A stretch of 64,000 bases of DNA from Sequoia sempervirens. Its lineage: Eukaryota; Streptophyta; Pinopsida; Cupressales; Cupressaceae. Below, one piece after another: positions 20,310-32,400 of this stretch; position 1 is the first letter of the stretch, and each line of letters opens with the position of its first letter. The stretch spans positions 45,573,889 through 45,637,888 of the forward strand of contig VDFB02000003.1 of the NCBI GenBank assembly GCA_007258455.2. The letters are read 5' to 3'. The notes beneath the pieces were generated by a model. That model had not been told where the DNA came from. It saw only the letters and a list, made by a program, of their open reading frames with translations, and ran no database searches. The translations under genes and the position numbers were made by a program.

Positions 20310-22407
20310 GGATCATATGGACACGAGAGATGGCTTTTTTTTGTCAGAATTGTATTCAGTGTGATTGGTATGAGTGTGAGTCAAGTGAGTGGGTAGATAC
20401 ATGGATTCTATAGTACCTAACCTCTTTATTTATAGCACAATCCTCATTAGAAGATGTAATGGAAAGTTCACTTGACTATGATAATCTTTCATATCTATAT
20501 AGCCAGGACATGTCCATGCAGTTTTAGCACCACATGGGAATGAAGAGGGATCAAACTATTGGTTGGCATGATGTGTACAGGGAAAGAAAAAGCTAACATA
20601 ACTGATGACAGATGATGATGGGTTCATGTATCCTACAAGTTTAGTTTTTGTTTCTCGAACTTGGTTGCATTACCATTTCATCATCATTTAGGTTGTTTAG
20701 AATAATATAGATTTATTATTCTAATCATCTTTTTTAGTTTTCATAACCATTTCATCATCATTTAAGGTTTTTAGTATAATATAGATTTGTTATTCTAAGT
20801 ATATTTAGATGTTGATAAAAAACTTATGATTATATAGGTTCAGTTGTTTCCGGAACTTGGTTGTGAACATATATGATTAGAAAGAATAAAATGCCTGCAT
20901 TTTAAGACTATGAGAAACACAAAACCATTCTCATGTATTCGCACCTTGTTATAGCAACAAATGTTAAGTTATTGAGACATCATGCTAGACCAAAAACAAA
21001 GGAACTATGGACAATTAGTAGTGTTGATCATGAAACATTACTGGAAAATCTAAAGGTAAGAGATGACCCTTTAGGAACACTTGAGTAGTGGATCATTTGT
21101 TGTATGGGACAAGTGTGATATTGTTCATCACATTTTCATATTTTTTATCTGCTAAGGTTCATTATTTAGTTTGTTTAGATTAATATAGATTTATTATTCT
21201 AAGCATATTTTTTAGTTTGCATTACCGATTCATCATCATTTAGGTTGCTTAGAATAATATAGATTTTTTATTATAAGCATCTTTTCTATTGTGACCATAT
21301 ATATTTGTCATTCAAAGTATATTGTGATGTTCCTGACACGATTGATCATGGAGTTGTTGCAACAATAGTCAACTTTGATCCTTTGGCAGAGGTATGTGAC
21401 ATATTAGAATAATATAGATTTATTATTCTAAGCATCTTTTCTAGTTTTCATTACCATTTCATCATCATTTAGGTTGATTAGAGTAATATAGATTTGTTAT
21501 TCTAATCATATTTTCTATTTTGCATTACCATTTCATCATCATTTAGGTTGATTAGAATAATAGAGATTTTTTATTCTAATCATCTTTTCTATTTTTCATT
21601 ACCATTTCATCATCATTTAGGTTTATTAGAATAATATAGATTTGTTATTCTAAGCATCTTTTCTAGTTTGCATTACCATTTCATGATCATTTAGGTTGAT
21701 TATAATAATATCTAGATTTGTTATTCTAAGTATCTTTTCTAGTTTGCATTACCATTTCACCATCATTTAGGTTATTTAGAATAATATAGATTTATTAGTC
21801 TAAGCATCTTTTATATTGTAACCATATAGATTTTTCATTCAAAGTATATTGTGATGTTCCTGGCACGATTGAGCATGGAGCTACTGCAACAATATTCAAC
21901 TTTGATCCTTTGGCAGTGGTATGCAACAGATTAAGATAATATAGATTTGTTATTCTAAGCATCTTTTTTAGTTTTCATTACTAATTCATCATCATTTAGG
22001 TTGTTTAGAATAATATAGATTTTTTTGTCTAAGCATCTTTTCTATTATAAAAATATAGATTTGTCATTCAAAGTATATTGTGATGTTCCTAGCACAATTG
22101 ATCATGGAGTTGCTGCAACAATAGCCAGCTCTGATCCTTTGGTAGAGGTATGCGACATATTAGAATAATATAGATTTGTTATTCTAAGCATTTTTTCTAG
22201 TTTGCATTATCATTTCATAATCAATTAGGTTGTTTAGATATTTAATATAGATTTTTATTCTAAGCATATTTTCTATTGTATGTAGTTTAACTGCTACCTT
22301 GATGGTTTGTATAGGTGCTTGTCACTCCAGAATGCCAATCTGCTACTGTTGTGGAAGAGTGTTCCGAACGCGAAGGAAATGCGTGCTATATTTCCTTCCC
22401 CTACTAG
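20310..22407 (+). pseudogene. Multi-exon gene relic of unknown family with a triplicated exon
   Basis: Coding pieces with plausible splice borders follow one another. Piece 1 (about 20325-20637) contains a Cys-rich start (FCQNCIQCDWYECES) and LAPHGNEEGSNYWLA with DDDGFMYPTS, in two frames with stops. Piece 2 (20838-21055) reads SVVSGTWL, stop, then DYEKHKTILMYSHLVIATNV, KLLRHHARPKTKELWTISSV, and ends LENLK|GTAAGA. Three near copies follow at 21308-21391, 21835-21918 and 22064-22147, each (S)FKVYCDVP-TI-HGV-ATI--FDPL-, each followed by GTATG(T/C). The last piece (22315-22407) follows TATAG and reads VLVTPECQSATVVEECSERE then GNACYISFPY, stop, in phase with the preceding exon. I cannot name the family. 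The cysteines suggest a metal-binding or disulfide protein, but that is inference. Confidence 0.45.
20660..22265. repeat. About 14 copies of a ~74-bp unit containing a hairpin
   Basis: The core TTAGAATAATA-TAGATT-TATTATTCTAA is an 11-bp perfect inverted repeat with a 6-base loop. It recurs near 20697, 20771, 21175, 21249, 21404, 21478, 21552, 21627, 21701, 21776, 21930, 22010, 22158 and 22230. Between cores is a constant stretch around CATTACCATTTCATCATCAT. Spacing is close to 74 bp in the regular part (21404-21776). The units lie between the exon-like pieces of the unknown gene, that is, in its introns. Confidence 0.85.
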
Positions 22408-22502
22408 GAAATGACTATGTATTAGGCTCATTTTTTGTATGCTTACGTGGAATTTTGTAAATCCTATATTTGATAGAAATTCTTTAATGATAATATCATG
22501 CA

Positions 22503-22620
22503 TATTGTGTATACTTTACGTGTATTCAAGTGTATACTTTATAACTTATGTGTATACTTTGTCACTTATGATTATTCCAATGTATACTGTACAACTTACA
22601 TGTTTTCATGTGTATACTTT
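22503..22620 (+). repeat. Short tandem repeat around GTGTATACTTT
   Basis: GTGTATACTTT or close variants occur five times in 118 bp, spaced about 25-30 bases, ending exactly at the 5' LTR boundary. Confidence 0.6.
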
Positions 22621-23374
22621 GTGTAGACATTTAAAAATGTCTCAATGTGTCACATTGGCTAACTAACATCATTTTGTCTTAAAATTGATCCTCTTTTTGC
22701 TTAATTAATTGAATTAGCCTATCTAATTAATTAATTGCATCATTTTTGTCTATTAACCTAATGCATTTAATCAGGTTAATTCACTCCATTTTCATGCTAA
22801 CATTTCATCATATTAAATTAAATAAATCAAAGTATTTAATTTCATTCCTTTAGTCATCCTATTTAATTAAATAACCCTGAGTTATTTAATTAAATTTCAT
22901 TTCACCTTTCCCCCTTTCTTTAAATCATCTAATCTAATGAAAATCATTTTATTCCTCCAAAAACCCCTAATTGTATTATTAAACCTTGTTTAATTAACAA
23001 TTAATCTAATCTTCCTCCAAAAAGGGAATATTCCCATGGAATATTCTTTATCCCTTTTTTTACAAAATTAAAACTTTCTTTTAATTTGCATTAATATCTT
23101 TTATCCTCACCCATGAGAATATTCTCTCTCCTCCAATCAACTCACTTGGCTTCTAATGCAAGTTTTAACCTTTAACCTTTTGAACAAGTCACCTTTGACT
23201 TGTGTGGGTAGGTCAAAAGTGTGTTTGTTTGAAGCAAATGTGAGCCCTTGATTAAATCCCATCATGCATTATCAGCTGTTGATGAGAATCCATAATCTAT
23301 GCCTCTTCTTTCTTTCATCTTTGATCGTTGATTGATCTTTTTAATCTCAACCCTCTATTTCTCATTTGTTCTCC

Positions 23375-23382
23375 TATAAATA
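23375..23382 (+). promoter_or_regulatory. Probable TATA box of the 5' LTR of element 1
   Basis: TATAAATA lies in a pyrimidine-rich context about 750 bp into the LTR, where a U3 promoter is expected. Downstream sequence is rich in short CACTCACACTC repeats, typical of transcribed leader. Confidence 0.45.
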
Positions 23383-24114
23383 AAGCACTATTTGGAGACA
23401 AATGGATCCATCTCTCAATTACAAAGTCATGTTGTTGAATTCACTCACACTCACACTCTCAATTTACTCACTTTTAGCTTAATTTAGTTCAATTTAGTTG
23501 CATAATAGCTTAAGAAATCCATTAATGGCTTCCATGAATCCATCTTAGTTTGTTTATAAATTAGGGTTTCCATGATTTAGCTTAGAATTAGCTTAGATTA
23601 GCTTAGAAATTACATGATTGGATCAATTTTAGCATAGAATCATGTTAATTTAGCTTGCATCATATTTAGTTTAGCATAAATCAGGTTTTCATCAATTCAT
23701 TACAATGGTTTCATCAATTATATTCCATAGAATCAATTGAAATAGGCTCACTAATCACAGAATTGGGAAAAGGGTCATTATTCCACATCAACACGACACC
23801 AATTCCAAAACAGGATAAGTTTCAAATGGGTTAGAGTAGGAATTTAACTATTTTCATAGTTTGTAACTTTCAATTTCTATAGATGCTTAGTTTAACTTTC
23901 AATTTAAATGATGGTGTTTGTGATTGAGGTGTAGTGGTTAAGTTATGATTTGATTCATCATGGATCAAGCATAATCGAACCACATTGACAATCCTCATCT
24001 CACATTTTGATGCTAAAAGGAGGGAAAACTATTAATTTAACTAGTTTTTAGCTCAAATTTTGTTTGTATGATGTTTTATAGGATACAACAACACCCAAAT
24101 CACAAACAGTGACA

Positions 24115-24400
24115 CACTTTGAAGAGCGTCGCCATATAGCGATGCTATTGCAATTTGAAACACCAATGTTGATTAAATGCACTACCGCTAATTTAAATCT
24201 AGTGACGCCAATTTAATATAGAGCTATCGAAAACTTCAAACAACAACACCTCTAAATCTATTAGAGCAATGCCCGAAAAAATCTTGATGCTATTGTGCTC
24301 TCTATTTTTGTTGTAGAGTGATGCCCATTTTCACTAGAGCGATGCCCAGACTTCAAATTACGACGCTATTGTGTGCAGCAATGCCCAACTCAGGTAAGGA
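24115..24400 (+). repeat. Degenerate repeat around GAGCGATGCCCA
   Basis: AGAGCAATGCCCG, AGAGTGATGCCCA, AGAGCGATGCCCA and GCAGCAATGCCCA recur at irregular 30-60 base spacing in the LTR or leader of element 1. Confidence 0.5.
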
Positions 24401-26914
24401 TTTTTACAATCAATTTTCAACATGAGATTTAATTTTTTTGACTTTATTTGAATGCTAACATGCCACTGACTTCTCGTTTTTTCTTTTTAGACTAACATGT
24501 TTTGCAGATTTGGAGAAAAAACTAGGAAAAAATTTACCCCAACTTGTTGGGGTCATAACTTTCTACTCATTGCTTAGAATTCTAATTTGTTTGCACAGTT
24601 GGAAAGCTCTCCAAGAGTACTAATTCTATCCTTATAAATCCAACACCTATGGTAGTATACTTTTAGGGACCGACGTAAGTTTCAACCACAAATTCCACTT
24701 CGAAGGCCTCCAAAAATGCAATTTACTATAGCATATAAAAAATTGAAAAAAATTGAAAATTTTAATTTTTGGTTTTCCTTGGTTTTAGTTATTGTAACAA
24801 TGTTTTGACACTTGTGGGGAAATTATAACCCATCATATTCTGCTTTGGTTTATGTTTTAGGACCATTAAATTTCTATTGGGTTTTAAAACTTACAATCTT
24901 AGGAACAACTAGCTTTCAATTGGGCTTAAAATTCATTTTCAAAGTTGGTTAAAACTAAACCATCACATCATCATTTTACTTTGGGTTTAAATTTGAACAA
25001 GGCAACTTAACATTTCATTTGGTGCTTAAAAAAAACTCATCACTACTTTGAGGTGTAAGAATTTATGAGTGTTTGTTGTGTTTTTATTTACAACATTGTT
25101 ATTCGATGCATATGCAATTCTCTTGCGCCACTTGGTGATCTTGAGAAATAGAAACATTCTTTAACACTTTACAAATTTGCCTACATCTTTCATTTGGATT
25201 AAAACTGAACCCCTTGCGAGTGTGAGAAAAAGGCATGGTGTGTGTTCTCTCTTTTTTCATATGAATGAAGATGATTGAACTACAAATGTACTTCCTCACT
25301 ATTGTTGATCTTTAGAGGGTTTTCCTCCTCACTTCAAAAGGAGGGAATGACCCAAGCGGTAACAAGCTAAAGCCAAGCTCTTCCAAACCATGATATAATT
25401 TTATTGTTCTAATGAAAATTGTGATCAATTGGAAGCAATACATGATAGCTCTCCCCCAGTATCTTTATGATGCATAAAGCCCTTGTTCTAAGGGTTGGGA
25501 GACCTCTTGACAGATTTTATCATTGCACCCCCTAAGCTGGAAGCCCTTACTACAAACCCTTGTTTAGAAGCCAAAAATCCTTAATACTTGTTGGGAAAGA
25601 ACAGTCATTTTGAAGCCATCCCACATTTATGCTATTCAATTGTAGAAACAGAAAAATCCTTTTGATCTCCGAATTTTAAGGATTTTGAGATTTGGTGGTC
25701 CTGAGAAGTGTATGCCATGGAGGGGAGCTAGTGTCGCCAAATCTCTAACTGTTCACATTGTTTAGTGTTTGGAGAAATCCAAGTGGGGATTCAACAAGTA
25801 TAGCCATTTTGAACCTAGGTTTGTGCATGATTGTGAGTTAGTTTAATACTTTGCTTGGTTTCAAAATGTTACAAAAAACAAATATCCACTATCTTCCACA
25901 AAATTTCAAACACTTTGGCTTAAATATGAATATGTTTTGAAAATATCCTTGATATTAATTATTTTCCTAAGGATTTCTATCCTTAGAGATTTCTAAATAT
26001 CTTGACTTATATCTCAAATCCATATTTTCCAAAGACAACATAAGCAATTATGGATTCAACTGCATGATTTTCATGAAATGGACATTATGAAAGTTATGAT
26101 ATTTTTGACATAAATATTTAGTTTCAAAACATAACCAAGACAAGTTTTTGTGGTAAAAATAACCTCATTAATCCAAGATTAAATCAAATGAACACCCCAC
26201 ATTGATGTATTTTCAAATCATTGACTCCCCAAACACAAGAAAATTAAGACAAGAAAAACATTGCAAAACATTGAGTCCAAATTCTATTGTCCAAATCATT
26301 AAGTTGCATTATCCAAAGCTATTGAGTTTTATTGTCAAAATCATTTAATTCCTATTTTACCAAAATCATTGAGTTTTTGGAGTTATTATCACTATAGTAT
26401 AGAATTTTTCTCACTACCTCGGTCTTGGAAAAAAAGGTTCACTCTAGGTCAACATTGGGTCAAACAATTCACTCACCCCTCTATCAAATTTCATCCTTCA
26501 CTTCACCAAACTTTGCAATTTTTTTGAAAACACCAACACCTTTCGACTTAAAAAATCTATTTAACCAACCCCTAACTTGGCTACTCTGTATGTGAAATGT
26601 ATCCTTTTCTATGCATTTAGTGGAGTTAGTTATCTTCTTTGAACTAGTCTATCTTAAAGGTCATGATTCTACCCTAAATGTTTACAAGTTCATCAACATT
26701 CTTTATCCCAACATCAAACAATCATTTTTTTGTCAAAAGTGTTTTCCTAAAGTGTTTGCAAAGATCACTTCCCATATCATCCACATTTTCATCTCCCATT
26801 ATCATCATTGCTCTAAAAAGACTTAAAGCATCCCTTTTACCTAGATTTGAGTCAACTAGAGATTTCAAACATTACAAATCTCAACATAACTCTCCCATAG
26901 GTGACCCACAATTT
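24401..26914. other. LTR/leader DNA of element 1, no gene
   Basis: AT-rich sequence. A possible leader-region signal is GGAGCTAGTGTCGCCAAATC near 25725, faintly like the tRNA-complementary primer sites of some plant Ty3 elements. I cannot place the LTR end with confidence. Confidence 0.4.
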
Positions 26915-29610
26915 ATGGTAACCACAAGATCACAACACAAGAGAATCATGGAGAAAACCAAAGTCTCATCTATTATCAATGATCCCAATCCTCAAGAATT
27001 TGATCCAATGAGTTATTCTACCCCCTCACAACAACCATCATCTCCATCAGGACCATATGAGATAGAAGATGTCATGAGCAATCCATTTGGACTTACTAGA
27101 GAAGAAATCATGGAACATCAAGCCTTAGAAAATGTGGCTCCAGTTTCCCCATCTTTTATTGCACAATCATTGACACAAGGCTTGACTTCATCTATGATTC
27201 AACCAAATCCATCTTTTATGCCAAGTCAACCCTTAACATCTCGTCTTGCATCTAGGCTAGGAACCAACCTTGGTCTCACTTCATGTCTAAGAACAAACAC
27301 AACTTTGGGTATTCACAAAATGACCATTCTATTAAACACCAACCTTCCCCAAAACATAAGTTGGACACCAACCTTTTCCAAACCACTTACATTCCATAAT
27401 TCCACAACAACCTCAACATTTTGAGAACAACCATCTTCATCCATCATCACAAATACCCCAAGTATGCCTATTGATATGAAAGGTAATGTGAACCAAACAC
27501 CTCAAGTAGGAAAACAAGGACAAGTTAACACTCTCATGGAAATTCAACCCTTGACAAGTGGTTCCATCAACCCCATAGACACATCGAAACAAGTGGTTAC
27601 GTAAGCTACTCAATTCAATCCACCATCCACAACAAAGTCATCTATCATCAACCCCAATCAAAACAACATCTTGGTTACTAATCCCATCAACCAAGCTAAT
27701 AGCTTGGTCACACCTCAAATACAACAAGGAAACCTTTTTAATCAATGGACTCAAGGTCCTAGTATGTCATTACCATCACAAAATATAATGGCATGATCCT
27801 CAGCATTTCCCATGGTCCCCTTTACCATGCAAAATCAATTGGGACCTCAAAGTTACATTCCTCCACCTCAATATACTGTCTTGCAAGGAATGATAAACCA
27901 ATGGAACCATCAACCTCTTATCAATAATCCACTACTCACTCAAAACATAAACACCCAAAACCCATCGTAGATGTATCAATAGTTAATCAATCCTACATTG
28001 AAAGAACACGCCTTAGCTTTACAGCAAGCACATTAGGTTTATCAACAAGCCATCCAACAACAAGAAGAACATCAAGTGGCCTTAGTAGTACAACAACAAC
28101 ATCAAGCAGCCTTAGTAGCACAACAACAACATCAAGCAACCTTAGTAGCACAACAACAACAAGAAGCTCAAAAAGTCCAACAACAACAAGCACAACAACA
28201 CCAAGCCTTACTAGCTCAACAGTATTCCCAACAACAACAACAACAACAAAAAGGTTTCTACTATAACCCTCAATAAAACATTGTCAATACAAATGTGTTA
28301 GGACCATATAAATCACCACCTCAATCACCTTATCTTGCACCACCGTACACACCATACAACACCTCATGATATCAGAATCCCACATACAACCCTTCTGCCA
28401 TCCCAACATATGTTCCTCCACCAAACCCACAAGACAATCTATCATCACAACTTAAGGCATTGTCACAAGAAATGCAAGGTTTTTGGATGGGAAAGACAAA
28501 GAATCCTCATACACAGAATCTATGTCCATATCCATTTGATTGAAACATCACAATGGTACCATTCCCTCACAGAATCTATGTCTATATCCATTTGATCAAA
28601 ACATCAAAATGGTACCATTCCCTCTCAGCTTTGAAATCCCCAAATTCAATAAATATAAAGGGAGGGTAAATCCTCTAGACCACATAAAATAATTTAATAT
28701 CATGTATATGGAGGTTTCCTACAATGATTCCTACTTATGCACCTCTTTCCACAAAGTTTGATAGGCCCAGCCATGGACTGGTTTTCTCAATTGCCTCTAG
28801 GTATTAAAATTTTCCAATAAATCACTAATAAATTCATCGATCACTTCTCCTTTAATCTTGACATGGATGTAAGCCTAGAAGATTTGTACACTCTTTGAAA
28901 GAACAAGGGATAATCCTTTTCCAAATTCTTACAACAGTGGAGACAAAGAGCTAGTAAAAGCAAGTGGCCACTTCCTGACAAACAACAAGTGGGCATTATC
29001 ATAGAAAATCTAGATCTAGATCTATCATTCCACTTGAAAATGCAATGCATCACATCTTATGACGAACTTTTCCCTAGAGCCCTCAACATTGAGAGAGCCC
29101 TAATCTCATAGGGAAACAAAAAAGTGTATAAAAAAAATCGCCCATCCACTAGTTTTAATGACAAGCCCCACTATTGGGCCAAGAACAAAAATGTTACTAG
29201 TGATGGTGTTGTTGATGCAAAGGTGGTCTTAACTGCTCATAAACAAGAAAGCGCCCAAACCATGAATACACAACAACCATACACGTCATTGTCAAACAAT
29301 CAAACAATCAATGCTACAAACACTCAATGCGGACAATGAAGAACAAACAATTCTCCTAAGTGACAATTAACTCCTTTAGGGGAACCTATGGAAGACATGT
29401 TGAAGAGGTTGATGTATAGTCTAACATTATCACACTCCCAAATTTCTCAAACTATCAAGAGCCACAAACCAAACTTATAGCTATAGAGAAGATCACTTTT
29501 GTGAATTTCATCGGTACAAAGGTCATAGCACACAAAAAAAATTTAGGCTCAAACATCTAATAAAGGATCTTATTGAACAAAGAGACATTGAGGTTGATCA
29601 AAATTATGGG
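26915..29610 (+). pseudogene. Ty3/gypsy-type gag of element 1, frameshifted
   Basis: The frame opens with ATG at 26915 (MVTTRSQHKRIMEK) and stays open to 27424 as a Ser/Pro/Gln-rich N-terminal region. A polyglutamine tract follows at 28066-28255. The capsid-like part lies at about 28590-29110: MVPFPLSFEIPKFNKYKGRV, NPLDHIK, WTGF, then QKEGxxF-type and KWPLPDKQ-like text, and MQCITSYDELFPRALNIERA. This is the retrotransposon gag domain pattern, spread over several frames with stops. A C-terminal segment CEFHRYKGHSTQKKFRLKHL near 29500 is the zinc-binding tail seen in related elements, with its last Cys replaced by Lys. Gag forms the virus-like particle that packages element RNA. This copy is non-functional. 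Confidence 0.7.
28066..28255 (+). repeat. Gln-rich coding repeat in gag
   Basis: A unit of about 30 bases encoding QQHQAALVAQ repeats about three times, then decays into CAA runs (QQQQEAQKVQQQQAQQHQ and on). It has expanded in frame within gag. Confidence 0.75.
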
Positions 29611-30500
29611 AATGAAAATCTGAAATTTACACAAACTCAATGCCTAATCATGGGAAAACAAAATATTTGACAAAGGCATCAACTTCAAAAAATACCCAGG
29701 ATACCATGTTGGGACATGTTTATGTTGTTTATGAGGAATCAGTATGTATCAAGATACTATTTTAAAACAAATTTCAAACCCATCAACAGTGTTTATCACT
29801 ATTTCATATCGTAATGAAATCAAGTGGATATCAAATTGTGATCTCTCCCACATATGAATCAATGATTGGGCATGTTGAAGAAGTTCCAAACAAGCAATAA
29901 ATATCTCTTATTGCACCCATACCCACAAATTATTGCAAAGAGTTTTTTATCGATGATATATCATCCACCCAAGGATCATGTCAAGAGGAGGCTCTTGAGA
30001 ATAACTAAAGTTATTCTTAATCGAGTCAACATCAAGAACCCCTATCCCCAGAGTTTCACAAAGACCTAAGGGACATCTTCCAAACCATTTTAAACTCCAA
30101 ATATGTCCCCAATATCATTCCTGAGATGTTTCTTTGGGATGGACATATAGACATTCTTCATCCAAAACATGATTCTCCCACTCTTGATATTCCTACACAA
30201 GAGCAAGCAATAGTCAAGATTATTGATTCTTATAGTGATTGTGCATCATCGACACCTTTTGAATCAGTACCAACATCTTTTGAAATAGTATCAACAGATA
30301 AGGATGTCAGAGAATCAAAGAAAATAGTTCATATTCCTGAACAACAAGAACCCATAGCAATATCATGTGTTCATGACAAGTCATATTCAGTGGCTATGGA
30401 TCAGAGGATACATTATCAGGGAAAAGGATTAGGTATTGATAATACTTTCACAATGCCAGGGGAAATCTTGTCTACAACAAACAATAATATATGGGGCTAG
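29611..30500 (+). pseudogene. Post-gag ORF of element 1, unknown
   Basis: Two open stretches, 29866-30069 and 30126-30500, could join with a short frame change near 30060 (NPYPQ then SFTKT or EFHKDLRDIFQ). They read LLLHPYPQIIAKSFLSMIYH and then SPTLDIPTQEQAIVKIIDSY. They lie where protease and pol should begin, but neither a D-S/T-G protease motif nor reverse transcriptase is seen. They could be the linker after gag in this family. Confidence 0.45.
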
Positions 30501-31964
30501 AAGAATCATTATGATGAAAATGTTTTCAATGCTACAACTAGCCATATCATGAGTTGGAATTCAACCATCATCTCATACACAAATTGGGACCAACATAAAA
30601 AGAAGAATTCCTATCAAAGCAAGGTGAAGATCATCAAAGAAAATGAATTTGTAAAGTAAAAAGGATACATCAAGTACAAATGGATACCAAAGAAAAATAA
30701 AGAAAATCATCCCTCAAAAGCTTCATTAGTCAAAGAAACTATGGGGAAGAATAAAAAAGGGAAATGTATCCATCAAAAGAGTCCTAAAATACAAAAGAAA
30801 GATTCTCAAGCAAGGAACAAAGTATATCCAATGGTTGTCCTAATTCCATGAAAATCTCCATTCCCACCCATCATTGTTCATCTTCCCAAGTTTGGAGAGT
30901 CAAAGGTTCCAAACCATCAACCAATTTATCTCATATTTCTCCATAAATGTCACCATACACCCCATTCATGATATCCAATTCTCGCATTGACTATGTGTTG
31001 GTAGCTACTCTTCATCATAATGATTCTAAAGGCACTCTATCATGATGTGTGGACATAGACAAGGTTAATTTCAATATCCACAAGGTAGATCAAAGTTCTT
31101 CAAAGTTGCATTCAAGTGCTTGTATTTAGCAAAGCAACTTTTTCAAGCAAGATATCACTGGCACGTTATGATAGTGGCCTCTACATCAGTTCCACCAAGT
31201 GGTTCAACATGAGGGTAAAATTTCTAAAAAATCAAAAATTAAAGAAAATAGTAAAAATAAAAATTGTCCTCCAATAAGTCCACTACGGTGGCGCTTTGGG
31301 AAAGTACTATGATGAAAACCTAGAAAATAGGCATCATGAGTGGAATCGAGCATCTATATGATCCTTCTCAGACATAAGCTCTCATCCTTTTCATGATAAA
31401 TCCAATGTTCCCTCCATCCATCCAATCCATCTGTATCCAGATATTCCACTTTATCTTGATCTTGACAAAGATTTGGCATATACTTCAACTCTACTCATGG
31501 TAGAATTTTGATAGGCTCTTTACCATTTTATCTCATGAAGTCCTATATCCCATATCTAGAATGATAAAACTCTATTAAACTCTTTATGTATACATTACCT
31601 ATGTTGGTTTGGTCATTAATCTATGAAAAATTGCGAGACACTAGGGGCAAGTTATTCCACTCTTGTTTTTAAATAACTCTTGATCAATTTCTTATATCTC
31701 ACAACATGACATCGATATCATGATCTAGGTATCTTTTTCCTCAAAATCTCATCAAAAATACCAAAAAAATTCATAAAATCTCATCGAAAATCCAAAAAAA
31801 ATCTTAAAATGTTCATTAGAAAATCTAAAAAAGATTTGCAAAATCTTGTACAGCTAAAATCCAAAAACATTGAGAAAATTGTAAAGGAAAAGTCCAAAAC
31901 ATCTAGAAAACATCAAAACCCTAAAAGTTCCAAAACATCAAAAATCTAGAAATTGGTACCTTAT
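30501..31964. other. Inner DNA of element 1 without pol
   Basis: Broken Lys/Ser-rich frames at 30500-30900, then A-rich non-coding DNA. No YxDD, H-H-C-C or RNase H motif was found by reading all three plus frames. Confidence 0.5.
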
Positions 31965-32400
31965 CAAACTAGGTTGTCTCTAAGTTTGAGCGTAGGGAGG
32001 CCATCATTGATGTGCCCCCGAGACACCCTAGGTCAGTCCTTTAGGAGTCTATCATAATAAACTGACTTTTCCATCACTTTTCATATCTTCATCTTGTTAA
32101 TAGGTCGAGTCAATCGAACTACATTGTCTCTAAGCTTGAACAAAGGTAAGGCCATCATTGATGTGCCTTCGAGACACCCTAGGTCAGTCTTTTAGGAGTT
32201 CGTCATAATAAACTAATTTTCCATCACTGCTCATATCTTCATCTTGTTAATAGGTTGAGTCAATCAAACTACGTGGTCTCTATGTGTATAACATAGGCAA
32301 GGATTATCTTTGATTAGCCTCCAAGACCCCTAGGATAGGTATTTTAGGTTAGGTTCTTGGTCAAAATTCATGAAAATTCAAAAACATCAAAATATCTCTA
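31965..32400 (+). repeat. 150-bp tandem repeat, about 2.5 copies
   Basis: CAAACTAGGTTGTCTC (31965), CGAACTACATTGTCTC (32115) and CAAACTACGTGGTCTC (32265) start units exactly 150 bp apart. The first two are very similar throughout and include GAGACACCCTAGGTCAGT. The third diverges after about 60 bases. Confidence 0.85.
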
